DNA of 64,000 nt, from NCBI RefSeq assembly GCF_000953675.1, contig NZ_LN679998.1:2606102-2670101 (forward strand), in the 5' to 3' direction. Made by a program: the position numbers and the translations under genes. Source of the DNA: Paraclostridium sordellii. GTDB taxonomy: Bacteria; Bacillota; Clostridia; Peptostreptococcales; Peptostreptococcaceae. Below the pieces are notes generated by a model that saw only the letters and a list, made by a program, of their open reading frames with translations, searched no databases and was not told the DNA's origin. Of the stretch, positions 27,591 through 36,264 are shown in pieces; position 1 is the first letter of the stretch; each line of letters opens with the position of its first letter.

Positions 27591-28934
27591 TTAAGCTTTT
27601 GCAGATATATCTTTTAAAGTTATATCTTCTTCAAATACTGTTTGACCGTCAACTTCAGTAGTTAAAGCAACTAAAGCCTTTTCAACTATTTTTCTTCTTA
27701 AAGCTTTTTCCTCAGCTGGATCTAACTTAGGATTTCCAAGAGGATGAGGTATAGCTATAGCAGGAACTATTCTATTAGCTCCAACTGTTAAAGATATAGG
27801 TACTACTGTACAGATATGAACAACAGGAAGTCCTGCTCTTTCTATCTCTTTTACCATCGTTGCACCGCAACGAGTACAAGTACCTCAAGTAGAAGTTAAG
27901 ATTACTGCATCTACGCCTGCATCTTTTAGTTTTTGAGCAAACTCAGCAGCAAACTTCTTAGAACTTGCAACAGCAGTTCCGTTACCTGTAGTTGAGTAGA
28001 ATAACTCATGTAAAGATCCTATAGCTCCTTCAGCTTCTAAGTCTCTTAAAACATCTACTGGTAAAACTCTATCCGCATCTAGATTACAATAAACTGGGTC
28101 GAATCCACCATGAGCAGTTTCATAAGTGTCTTCAGTTAAGTCCATAACACCTGCTATACTGTACTCACCGTACTTAGAAGCAGAAGATGACTCTATTCTG
28201 TCTGGGTTTCCTTTAGGAACTATACCACCAGAAGTAACTAAAGCTATCTTAGCGTGAGCTAAATCTTTTATAGCTGGGTTTGGATCTACTCTATCAAAGT
28301 TTGGCATTGGATATTCAGTTTTGAACTCTTCGCCTTTTATTTTCTTTAGTAACATATCTACAGCTCTCTTAGAACCTCTTTCTTTAGCGAAGTAGTTAAC
28401 TCTTATTCCTCTTTCTATATAACCTTCTTCAGCTGGAGATCCTATCTCTTCACCTTTAGCTAACTTTTTAGCGAAAGCTGCTATTTTTGGAAGAGCCTTT
28501 CTCATACCAGCAGCAGAGTCAGCAGTCTCTATTATATAAAGTTCTTTTTTGAACATATCTGCTCCTGGGTTTTCAACGTACATTCCTGTTAAAGCTGGTA
28601 TACCTAACTCGTCTTTTACAAACTTAGTTATTGTTCCTGCAGCAACCCCGTATCTACCTGCATTGAACGCTGGACCAGCTATAAATAATTGTGGATTGAA
28701 GCTTTTAACCATTTCTAAAACTTCTTGGCTAGCAGACTCCATATTTTCTCCAAAGTAGCTATCCCCACAAACTACAGTTCCAACTATTTCGATTTCATCC
28801 CCTAATAACTTGTTTAATTGTGCACTTATTGGAGGTAAGCTTTCAGCTATATGTGGCTTAGTATCAGCTTTTTCTTCTCCACCAATTCCTGCGAAGAATT
28901 GGTTTACGTAGTGAACTACTCTTATCTTTTCCAT
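27591..28934 (-). CDS. grdB: Glycine reductase selenoprotein B (contains selenocysteine)
   Basis: 447 aa when the in-frame TGA at 27885-27887 is read as selenocysteine (residue 350, the position known for this family). GrdB is the substrate-binding component for glycine and passes it to GrdA as a carboxymethyl-selenoether. The active segment reads LTST-U-GTCTRCGATM, with the GrdB U-x-x-C-x-x-C motif. The N-terminus IRVVHYVNQFFAGIGGEEKA, with the GrdE-like partner encoded upstream, confirms the family. A hairpin 11 bases after the TGA is a good SECIS candidate. It lies 25 bases after grdA. A reader ignoring Sec would wrongly split it into two genes. Confidence 0.97.
27857..27873 (-). promoter_or_regulatory. 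SECIS-like hairpin in grdB
   Basis: A perfect 7-bp stem (TCGTTGC/GCAACGA) with a GGT loop on the minus strand begins 11 bases after the UGA. The form and distance suit a bacterial SECIS element bound by SelB. Confidence 0.7.
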
Positions 28935-28959
28935 CTTATCTCAACCCCTTTTGATTTGA

Positions 28960-29439
28960 TTAGGCATTATATTTACAGAATTGATCTCTTATACTGTTCA
29001 TTTCTTCAACTATTTCATCAACTTCAAGAACCATTTCCATCATACTTATTTGATCTTCATAAACTGAATCATCGAATAATTCTTTTACTTCTGGTTCAAC
29101 AACATGATAAACAGCTAATCCTAACTCAACACCAGCAAGCGGTCCAGCGAAAGTTGGATCTCCAGCAGTTACTGTTTCAGCTGCAAGACCTGCAGCTTCG
29201 GCTTCAGCAGCACCTAGTAAAACCACAACATTTTCAGCACCGAATTTTTCAGTAGCTTCTTTAACTCTGTTTTGGTTTTCTAAGTCCATAGCCCCAGCAG
29301 CAGTTCAGACAAAACATTCTGTTGAAGCAAAAACTATTTCAGTATTTTCTACAGTGTTTACACACTCTTCTATAGCAGGTCCCGGAATTCCATCACGGTC
29401 ACCTATTATTATGATTTTTTTATTACTTAATGCGCTCAT
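28960..29439 (-). CDS. grdA: Glycine reductase selenoprotein A (contains selenocysteine)
   Basis: 159 aa when the TGA at 29305-29307 is read as selenocysteine (residue 45). The flanking text is the GrdA signature [15 protein letters not shown]. The start at 29437-29439 has GGAGAA upstream. GrdA is the small carrier that holds the carboxymethyl group on its Sec, is oxidised on product release and is re-reduced by the TrxA/TrxB pair upstream. I see no convincing SECIS stem by eye after this UGA; family SECIS elements in Gram-positives can be weak. Confidence 0.97.
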
Positions 29440-29506
29440 AATAATTCTCCTTTTCCCTTATATTTTTTATTTTATATTTAACTTTAATTTTAAAGTTGTT
29501 TCTATA

Positions 29507-30793
29507 TTAATATCCTTTAGCTGTTAAGAATCCAAATCCTGTTTCATTAGTAGCTCCAGTTATAACTTGTATCTCAGCTTCTATAGATCCATCTTCTCTT
29601 AAAGATCCAGAAGATCCACCAGCTATTACATCAGCAACCTCAACATGTCCTATTACTCTATCCATCTTAGGTAATATAACAACTTGGTTAGCATTTCCTC
29701 CTGTTACAACAGCATCTGCCTTAGCATCTGCATCAGCTAATGATTGAGAAGCACCATCTCTACCAGCATACTCATCAGTAACTATAACAGTTTTTACACC
29801 TTGACCTTCAATTTTCTTGCAGTTCATTATAAGGTCAGTATCTGGGTTCCCGAAACCTTCTTGAGATACTATAACAGCATCTAATCCTAATTGCTTACAT
29901 AATTTAGCAGTCCAGTTAGAAGATCTTTCTTTATCTGCTAAGTATACGTTTTCATTAGTTATGATAACACCTACAAAGTTTATTTCTTTTCCATGTTGAG
30001 CATATAAATCTTCAACTACTGAGTTGTTCATGTGTACATAACTTGGGTTTTTGTCACAAGCAGAAACACAGTTACCACTTACTATAGCTCCATCCATTAA
30101 TTCAGTTGGGTATAATAAAGTTGGTACTATTTGCTTAGCGTCAACTCCATATACGTATGTATCATGTAATAATCCTTGAGTTTGAAGCATGTATACATAT
30201 CCTACTTTTGGAAGTTCTGGATATTCAGCTATTGATTCAAGTAATGGCTTAGTTTCGTAAGTTACTACTTCATCTGGAGTTAAATCTTTAGCTAATTGTC
30301 CTAAATAAGTAGCAGCTTTAAATCCTATCATTCTAACAGCCTTTTCATGTTCATGTTGCTTTAATCCATCTATTGGTTCAGCTATAACAACTACGTTGTT
30401 TAACTTAGAAAATGGAGTGTACTCAGCTCCAGGTCCAGTCATATCTATTATACCTTCTTGGAAACCAACTATTTTACCAGTTGTAACAACTCCCACATTC
30501 TTAAGTGCATGAGTTCTACCTTCTCCAACAGTATCAACTTTAGATATAACACCTGGGAATATTCCACCCTTACCTTCAACTTTGACTCTCGGTTCTATAA
30601 CGTCTTTAACTGGTATTATTCTAACACTTTCTCCAGGACGAACTATATCTAAATCTATTGATTTTATATGCTCATCTCCACCAATTACATTTAACATCTC
30701 TTCTTTGTTGATGTATAATACTGAATCTTTAACTTCTGTTACTGCTCCAAATTGTACATCTTTTATAAAGATTTTCCCTAACTCAAGACGCAT
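29507..30793 (-). CDS. grdE: Glycine reductase complex component B proprotein (alpha and beta subunits)
   Basis: 428 aa. GrdE is made as a proprotein that self-cleaves at an internal Cys to give two subunits, the new N-terminus becoming a carbonyl group that forms a Schiff base with glycine. The cleavage segment is visible as SGNCVSACDKNPSYV near residue 242. N-terminal RLELGKIFIKDVQFG and C-terminal GGSSGSLREDGSIEAEIQV match the family and the length is normal. It precedes grdA by 67 bases. GGGGGT lies 6 bases before the ATG. Confidence 0.95.
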   Translation of the reverse strand: MRLELGKIFIKDVQFGAVTEVKDSVLYINKEEMLNVIGGDEHIKSIDLDIVRPGESVRIIPVKDVIEPRVKVEGKGGIFPGVISKVDTVGEGRTHALKNVGVVTTGKIVGFQEGIIDMTGPGAEYTPFSKLNNVVVIAEPIDGLKQHEHEKAVRMIGFKAATYLGQLAKDLTPDEVVTYETKPLLESIAEYPELPKVGYVYMLQTQGLLHDTYVYGVDAKQIVPTLLYPTELMDGAIVSGNCVSACDKNPSYVHMNNSVVEDLYAQHGKEINFVGVIITNENVYLADKERSSNWTAKLCKQLGLDAVIVSQEGFGNPDTDLIMNCKKIEGQGVKTVIVTDEYAGRDGASQSLADADAKADAVVTGGNANQVVILPKMDRVIGHVEVADVIAGGSSGSLREDGSIEAEIQVITGATNETGFGFLTAKGY

Positions 30794-30859
30794 ATTGGCA
30801 CCCCCTATTTTTTTGAACTTAATTTATTTTAACGGGGAAGTTTATCCCCCATTAATTTC

Positions 30860-31177
30860 TTATAAGTACTTCTTTATCATAGCTTCTATGTTAGCAACTG
30901 TTGCATCATCCTTAGTTACTTCGTCTATTTTAGCTCCATCTTTGTATATAGCTATAGTTGGAAGACCTAAAACCTTCTCTCTTATAGCAACTCTTCTAGC
31001 TTTAGTAGTATCAAACTTACAGAACTTTATATTTTCCCCATACATTTCTGCAAATCTTTCTATATCAGGAAGTAATGCTTTACAAGGTTCACAACCTTGA
31101 CTCCAGAAATCAACTAAAACTATCCCTTCAGCTTCTAATACTTCTGGATCGAATGTGTTTTTTTCTAATGCTATCAT
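30860..31177 (-). CDS. trxA: Thioredoxin of the glycine reductase system
   Basis: 105 aa thioredoxin fold. The active site reads WSQGCEPCKALLP, with GCEPC in place of the standard CGPC; such variant sites are known in thioredoxins dedicated to glycine reductase. The cis-Pro segment LGLPTIAIYKDG is near residue 75. It donates electrons to GrdA and is reduced by the adjacent TrxB. It lies between trxB and grdE. Confidence 0.94.
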   Translation of the reverse strand: MIALEKNTFDPEVLEAEGIVLVDFWSQGCEPCKALLPDIERFAEMYGENIKFCKFDTTKARRVAIREKVLGLPTIAIYKDGAKIDEVTKDDATVANIEAMIKKYL

Positions 31178-31224
31178 TTCTAAATCCCCCTTATTGGATT
31201 TTTATATATTTAATATATTTTTAA

Positions 31225-31319
31225 TATATTATTAGCTATTATAATTTTTAAAGTACCGTTCTAAGTAATGTCTAGGCTTTGCCTAAACATCATCCCCCGA
31301 TAACCTTAGTAAACGTACC
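31225..31319. repeat. Nested inverted repeat in the trxB-trxA gap
   Basis: An inner stem (TAGGC/GCCTA extended to about 10 bp on the minus strand, ATGTTTAGGC/GCCTAGACAT with one G-U) sits inside a less perfect outer stem (GTAC and CTAAG pairing with CTTAG and GTAC). No T-tract follows. It may be an RNA-processing or stability element, since thioredoxin and Grd proteins are needed in different amounts. Confidence 0.4.
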
Positions 31320-32282
31320 TTAGCAGTTAGTAGCTTCTTCTTCGAAGTTTGCTTCTACATATTTTTCAGCTGTAACAGCAGCTATAGCTCCATCAGCAGT
31401 AGCTGTAACAACTTGTCTTAAAGATTTCACTCTACAATCCCCTGCTGCAAATACACCTGGTATATTTGTAAGCATATTATCATCAGTTTTTATGTATCCA
31501 CGTTCATCCATGTCTACTTTATCCTTAAATAACTCAGTTTGAGAATCAAATCCTACGAAGATGAATATTCCCATTGTTCCATCTTCTTCATCAGCGAAAT
31601 ATTCATTAGTTTCACCTGTTTGAGTATTTTTAAATACTACAGATTCAACTAATCCATCACCTTTTATCTCTTCTATTACTGTATCTAATAAGAATTCTAT
31701 CTTATCATTAGCTCTAGCTTTATCTTCTATAGATCTAGCACATCTAAGACCTTGTCTTCTATGAACTATAGTAACTTTTCTAGCAAACTTAGTTAAGTAT
31801 AATGCTTCTTCTATTGCACTATCTCCTCCTCCAACTACGAATACTTCAAAGTCTTCAAAGAAGTCTGCATCACATGTAGCACAGTAAGAAACACCTTTAC
31901 CTGTTAATTCTTTTTCTCCAGGGCATCCTAATTTTTTAGGAGTAGCTCCAGTAGCTATTATAACAGTCTTAGCTCTGTACTCACCTTTTTCACCTTTTAA
32001 TACTTTTATTTTTCCATCTAACTCAGTATCAACTATAGCATCTCTAACTATTTCAGCTCCAAACTCTTTACATTGTTCTACCATTCTTGCTATTAGACTA
32101 GGTCCAGTAGCATTTTCAATAGATCCTGGATAGTTTGCAACTTCATGAGTTATAACTATTTGTCCACCTGTTTTTCCTTTTTCAAGTATTAAAGTCTTCA
32201 TTTTAGCTCTTGCACCGTAAAGACCAGCTGCAAGACCTGCAGGTCCACAACCTATTATGACTATGTCATATAAATTTTCCAT
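31320..32282 (-). CDS. trxB: Thioredoxin reductase of the glycine reductase system
   Basis: 320 aa flavoprotein. FAD site IVIIGCGPAGLAAGLYGARA at the N-terminus, redox-active disulfide CATCDADFF near residue 138, NADPH-binding VFVVGGGDSAIEEALYLTK near residue 152, and the C-terminal FAD segment IPGVFAAGDCRV. It passes electrons from NAD(P)H to TrxA. It is the second gene of the operon, 45 bases after grdX. All catalytic parts are present and the length is usual. Confidence 0.96.
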   Translation of the reverse strand: MENLYDIVIIGCGPAGLAAGLYGARAKMKTLILEKGKTGGQIVITHEVANYPGSIENATGPSLIARMVEQCKEFGAEIVRDAIVDTELDGKIKVLKGEKGEYRAKTVIIATGATPKKLGCPGEKELTGKGVSYCATCDADFFEDFEVFVVGGGDSAIEEALYLTKFARKVTIVHRRQGLRCARSIEDKARANDKIEFLLDTVIEEIKGDGLVESVVFKNTQTGETNEYFADEEDGTMGIFIFVGFDSQTELFKDKVDMDERGYIKTDDNMLTNIPGVFAAGDCRVKSLRQVVTATADGAIAAVTAEKYVEANFEEEATNC

Positions 32283-32327
32283 TACCTACGACCCCCTGTT
32301 TCTAATTTAATATATATACATCAAAGT

Positions 32328-32699
32328 TTATGCATACTGCATTCTTTGAATTGTATTTCTAATTATATCAAAATCTATTACTCTGAAATCGTCTAAAACT
32401 CTTTCAGTCCATAAAGGAGTTGCTTTGTTGTTTTTAAATTTTTCTGCTGTTTCTATTGCATCTTCAATTAAATTTAGTGAATTTGTGTCTAAAGATTTCC
32501 CCTTTTTAATTATGACTGTACGATATGGTGTCTCATTGGGTTTTACGCTCCCATAAAGCGGATGTGATAGTAGTTCATACCCCTCATGAACTAAATCTCT
32601 ACAATATTTTAGTGTTCCTATATAGTCTGTATCTAACGTTTTAATTTCAATATTTTTAACGTTTTCCTCAACAATAGGATTGTTAGTGATTATTAACAT
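32328..32699 (-). CDS. grdX: GrdX family protein
   Basis: 123 aa cytoplasmic protein found as the first gene of glycine/sarcosine/betaine reductase operons. The text MLIITNNPIVEENVKN and the middle segment SHPLYGSVKPNETPYRTVII are typical. Biochemical role is not established; it is not a subunit of the purified complex. It follows the glycine riboswitch and its terminator, so glycine controls its expression along with the rest of the operon. The ribosome-binding site is weak. Confidence 0.9.
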   Translation of the reverse strand: MLIITNNPIVEENVKNIEIKTLDTDYIGTLKYCRDLVHEGYELLSHPLYGSVKPNETPYRTVIIKKGKSLDTNSLNLIEDAIETAEKFKNNKATPLWTERVLDDFRVIDFDIIRNTIQRMQYA

Positions 32700-32737
32700 A
32701 GGTCTACACTCACTTTCAAAATTTCTTTTCTTAAACT

Positions 32738-32774
32738 AAAAAACAGGAAACTAAGTCCCCGCTTAGTTCCCTGT
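32738..32774 (-). terminator. Riboswitch-controlled terminator
   Basis: A stem of about 14 bp with a bulge (ACAGG.AACTAAGC-type arms, C-rich loop) is followed on the minus strand by six T residues. It stands between the glycine aptamer and grdX and is the natural expression platform: glycine binding would favour read-through. Confidence 0.8.
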
Positions 32775-32784
32775 CAAATACATC

Positions 32785-32910
32785 TTCAGAGATCCGTCCA
32801 GCTAAAGTCCTTTTACCTGAGAATTTCACTTAAATCCTTTTGGGATGGTTTTAAGTTTGTCCCTTCGGTCCCTTCTAATGTCCCCACATTAGAAGTCGTC
32901 TCCCTCAACC
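32785..32910 (-). ncRNA. Glycine riboswitch (single aptamer)
   Basis: The minus strand carries the gcvT-type glycine aptamer core: GAGGGAGACG at the 5' side, ACCGAAGGGACAA in the middle, and TTCTCAGGTAAAAGGAC near the 3' side, closing with ATCTCTG. I see one full aptamer, not a tandem pair. It is followed by a terminator and grdX. Glycine is the substrate of the operon, so substrate induction is the clear reading. The aptamer identity is from recognised consensus; the ON direction is inference. Confidence 0.88.
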
Positions 32911-32979
32911 TTCAAACGGTTTAATTTTTAGTTTTGACTATCCCTTTTGTTGCTTGTGTTTCTTGTATTTCTTAATTAC

Positions 32980-33008
32980 ATTATATCCACCATGTTAAAT
33001 ATATACAA
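32980..33008 (-). promoter_or_regulatory. Promoter of the glycine reductase operon
   Basis: Minus-strand TTGTAT (33003-33008) and TATAAT (32980-32985) with a 17-base gap. Transcription would start near 32973 and run into the riboswitch about 60 bases later. Confidence 0.65.
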
Positions 33009-33307
33009 TAGTTTTTTTAATATTTTTTTAAGTTTTTTTGTAATAATTGTCTATTTTTTGTCAAACCATTGCTATTGCTATATTCTTTGAAATAATCGTT
33101 TTCTAAGGTCTTTTGTATACAATACTAACTATTCCTACGCTTTATATTTATTCTAAATTTTCTTAAATATTCCTCTTTTTATTTTTAAATTTTTTTGACC
33201 TTTTTTATCCTAATAATCCTTATACAAAATAATATTTTAAAAAATAATTTTCATTCTATTTTTATAAATATTAGCCTTTTAAAATTGACTTTGATTTTGT
33301 ACTAAAT
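33009..33307. other. AT-rich intergenic stretch, nothing identified
   Basis: About 300 bases of T-rich sequence between the grd promoter and the terminator of the oligoendopeptidase gene. I see no reading frame with a ribosome-binding site and no clear structure. Confidence 0.5.
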
Positions 33308-33350
33308 AAAAAGAGATTAAAAATCCAAATAGAATTTTTAATCTCTTTTT
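33308..33350. terminator. Terminator of the oligoendopeptidase gene
   Basis: A perfect 17-bp inverted repeat, AAAAAGAGATTAAAAAT and ATTTTTAATCTCTTTTT, with a 9-base loop. The T-rich arms make it usable in both directions; on the minus strand it follows the peptidase stop by 15 bases. Confidence 0.85.
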
Positions 33351-33365
33351 TATCTTATATAAATA

Positions 33366-35060
33366 TTACATATTTTTATCATTAACTGATTGTAAGTAAG
33401 AGTTAATACTTTCAATTACGCTACTTACACAACCTTCTTCAAAAGGAGATATTAAATTAGCACAACTAACAATATCTAAGAAAGACTTAGTTCCACCAAT
33501 TTTACAAATATTTAAATAATCTTGCCACCCTTTAACTCTATCAACTTGCATTTTATTCCAAAATTGAAGTGCACAAATTTGAGCTAAAGTATAATCTATA
33601 TAATAGAAAGGATTTTTAAATATGTGGCCTTGCTTAAACCACCATCCACCTTTTTCTAAGAAATCATTGCCTTCATAGTCTTTGTGAGGTTGATATTTTT
33701 TCTCAAGATCTCTCCAAACAAGTTTTCTTTCTTCTTTAGTAAGATTTGGATTTTCATATATTATATGTTGGAATTCATCAACTAAAACTCCATAAGGTAT
33801 AAATTTAATAGCACTACCTAAGTGAGTAAATTTATATTTATCAGTATCTTCTTTAAAGAATAGTTCCATCCAAGGCCAAGTTATAAATTCCATACTCATA
33901 GAATGTATTTCACAACTTTCATATGTAGGGAAGTTTATATCAGGTATTTCTATCCATCTAGACATATACACTTGAAAAGCATGTCCAGCTTCATGAGTTA
34001 AAACATCTATATCATCTGCTGTTGAGTTAAAGTTTGAAAATATAAATGGCGCTTTATAATCTGGTATATAAGTACAATATCCTCCAGCACCCTTACCTTT
34101 TTTAGTTTCTAAATCCATTAATTCATGTTCAAGCATATACTTAAAGAACTCATCAGTTTCTTTTGATAACTCAGAATACATTAATCTTCCATTATTCATT
34201 ATAAACTGAGAATCTCCCTTAGGTTTTGCATTTCCACTGTTAAACTCAAAGTTCTCATCAAAATATCTAAGCTTTTGAAGTCCTAACCTTTGTTTTTGTC
34301 TATCATATAACTTAGATGCAACAGGTACTATGTACTCACTTACTTGTTTTCTAAACTTAGCTACCATTTCAGAATTATAATCAGTTCTTAACATTCTTAT
34401 ATAACCTAATTGTACAAAGTTATCAAAGCCTAACTTTTTAGCCATCTTATGTCTTAACTTAACTAATTTATCAAATATTTCATCAAACTTTTCTTCATTT
34501 TCTTCAAAATATCCATAATATGCTTTAGATGCTTTTTCTCTTTCATCTCTAAATGGAGATGTCATATATGGTCCAAGTCCTGAAAGATTTCTTTCTTCTC
34601 CATCAAAAGGAATCTTAGCTGATGCTAAAAGTTTAGTGTATTCAGATGCAAGCTTATTTTCTTCTTGCAACTCACTTATTATTTCTTTTGAAAATGCTTG
34701 TAGAGAATAATCTGCTATTGACATAAATTGCTTACCTAAATCTTTAGTAAGTTCTTCTTTAAATTTAGAATTTACTATCTGTTTATAAAATAAAGAATTT
34801 AATTCTTCATAGTGAGGACCATTTTCATCCCAATATTCTTTTTCTTTTTCATAAAATTCATCTGATGTATTTATACTGTATCTTATAGATACTAAAGTAG
34901 CCATACTTTCTATATGATTTCTTAATTTATTTATTTCATCAATATTTTTCTTTAATTCTTCATAGCTTTTACTATCTTCCATTGATTTTACTAAATCTTC
35001 AAACTGTATCCTTATCCTGCTATAATCAGGTCTTTCATATTTAAATTCACTAAACTTCAT
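33366..35060 (-). CDS. M3 family oligoendopeptidase
   Basis: 564 aa cytoplasmic zinc metallopeptidase. The HExxH zinc site is in LTHEAGHAFQVYMS (about residues 356-369), with the third ligand Glu in the following TYESCEIHSMSMEF segment. The rest is helical, as in PepF. It cleaves short peptides, giving amino acids for Stickland-type fermentation. Single gene with its own terminator, divergent from the Cof-type phosphatase at 35320. The annotation 'pepF' is possible, but this shorter form differs from the classical 600-aa PepF. Confidence 0.93.
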   Translation of the reverse strand: MKFSEFKYERPDYSRIRIQFEDLVKSMEDSKSYEELKKNIDEINKLRNHIESMATLVSIRYSINTSDEFYEKEKEYWDENGPHYEELNSLFYKQIVNSKFKEELTKDLGKQFMSIADYSLQAFSKEIISELQEENKLASEYTKLLASAKIPFDGEERNLSGLGPYMTSPFRDEREKASKAYYGYFEENEEKFDEIFDKLVKLRHKMAKKLGFDNFVQLGYIRMLRTDYNSEMVAKFRKQVSEYIVPVASKLYDRQKQRLGLQKLRYFDENFEFNSGNAKPKGDSQFIMNNGRLMYSELSKETDEFFKYMLEHELMDLETKKGKGAGGYCTYIPDYKAPFIFSNFNSTADDIDVLTHEAGHAFQVYMSRWIEIPDINFPTYESCEIHSMSMEFITWPWMELFFKEDTDKYKFTHLGSAIKFIPYGVLVDEFQHIIYENPNLTKEERKLVWRDLEKKYQPHKDYEGNDFLEKGGWWFKQGHIFKNPFYYIDYTLAQICALQFWNKMQVDRVKGWQDYLNICKIGGTKSFLDIVSCANLISPFEEGCVSSVIESINSYLQSVNDKNM

Positions 35061-35319
35061 TTTATCACTCCTATCTTTAAAATTAATTGAATATATTAAT
35101 AATTATTATCTTATGTAATTTTTAATAAAATAATAGCTTCATTATTGTAGATTTTTTCTATTATATCTTTCAATCCCTACTTTACTATAGTAGTAATTCA
35201 AAGTCAATTGAGCTATAAGCCTTAATTTATTGATATACCTTTTTCTAACTATTGATATAATTTTCTATATAATATAAACTGTATTTAGCAAATCAAAATA
35301 GTATATTGGGAGGAATTTA

Positions 35320-36129
35320 ATGTATAAACTAATCGCTTTAGACATAGACGGTACTTTACTTAATAGTGATAAAAAAGTTACTGATGAAGTATTTAATGCA
35401 ATACAAAAAGCTAAAGAAAAAGGTGTTAAGGTTGTTTTATCTACAGGGAGACCTCTTCCTGGAGTTCAATCTTTATTAAAAGAATTAAAATTAAATAATG
35501 AAGAAAATTATGTAGTTACTTTTAATGGAGGTCTTGTTCAAGAAATTAGTTCTCAAGATGTTATTTCTAATATAGAAATGAGCCATGAAGATTTTGATTA
35601 TATATATAATGAATTAGCTAAAAAACACAATATAAAAATTCATATAAATACTCCAGATTCTTTGGTTGTTCCTTATACTGAAATCCCTAAGTATAGTGTT
35701 CATGAATCTAAACTTAATAATATACCAGTAATCTCTATGGATGAATCTGAAATAAACTCTGATATAACTTTCTGTAAAATTATGCTTGTTGATGAACCAG
35801 AAGTTATAGAAGATATAATACCAAAAATTCCAAAAGAGTTTCATGATAAATATACAATAGTTCGTTCTGCTCCATTTTTCTTAGAGTTTTTAAATAAGAA
35901 AGTTAATAAAGGTTCAGGGCTTCAAGCTTTATGTGATAAATTAGGTATTGATCCATCAGAGGTTATAGCTGTTGGAGATGAAGAAAATGATAGACATATG
36001 ATAGAGTTTGCAGGCCTTGGTGTCGCAATGGGTAATGCTAGAGATAGTATAAAAGAAATTGCAAATCATGTTACTGAGACTAATAATAATCATGGTGTTG
36101 CCAAAGTTATAACTGACTTTATATTATAA
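35320..36129 (+). CDS. Cof-type HAD-superfamily sugar phosphatase
   Basis: 269 aa, one of the few plus-strand genes. Motif I LIALDIDGTLLNSD (catalytic Asp near residues 8 and 10), motif II STGRPL, a C2B cap in the middle, and motif IV AVGDEENDRHMIEFAGLGVAMGNA. GGGAGGA lies 6 bases before the ATG. Family members dephosphorylate sugar phosphates or flavin-related compounds; substrate cannot be told. It stands alone between two minus-strand genes. Confidence 0.92.
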   Translation: MYKLIALDIDGTLLNSDKKVTDEVFNAIQKAKEKGVKVVLSTGRPLPGVQSLLKELKLNNEENYVVTFNGGLVQEISSQDVISNIEMSHEDFDYIYNELAKKHNIKIHINTPDSLVVPYTEIPKYSVHESKLNNIPVISMDESEINSDITFCKIMLVDEPEVIEDIIPKIPKEFHDKYTIVRSAPFFLEFLNKKVNKGSGLQALCDKLGIDPSEVIAVGDEENDRHMIEFAGLGVAMGNARDSIKEIANHVTETNNNHGVAKVITDFIL

Positions 36130-36168
36130 AAATAGGTTTAGCCTTTAGGCTAAACCTATTTTTATAAT
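36123..36168. terminator. Terminator of the Cof-type phosphatase gene
   Basis: A perfect stem of about 21 bp (ATAGGTTTAGCC/GGCTAAACCTAT core) with a TTTA loop and A/T-rich ends overlaps the stop codon. It can act in both directions. Confidence 0.9.
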
Positions 36169-36264
36169 ATAAGTTTTTGTATTCTTTCAAAAGTAGTGAT
36201 AATAATACTTTTTATATTAAACAAAAATAAAATTTCAATAAATAATAATTTTAATATAAATAGA

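Noticed and set aside
27591-28934. grdB as two separate genes
   Set aside because: The TGA at codon 350 is the known Sec site of GrdB and is followed by the family C-terminus and a SECIS-like stem.
32785-32910. T-box or lysine riboswitch upstream of grdX
   Set aside because: The ACCGAAGGGACAA and CAGGTAAAAGGAC segments are glycine-aptamer features; no T-box sequence is present.
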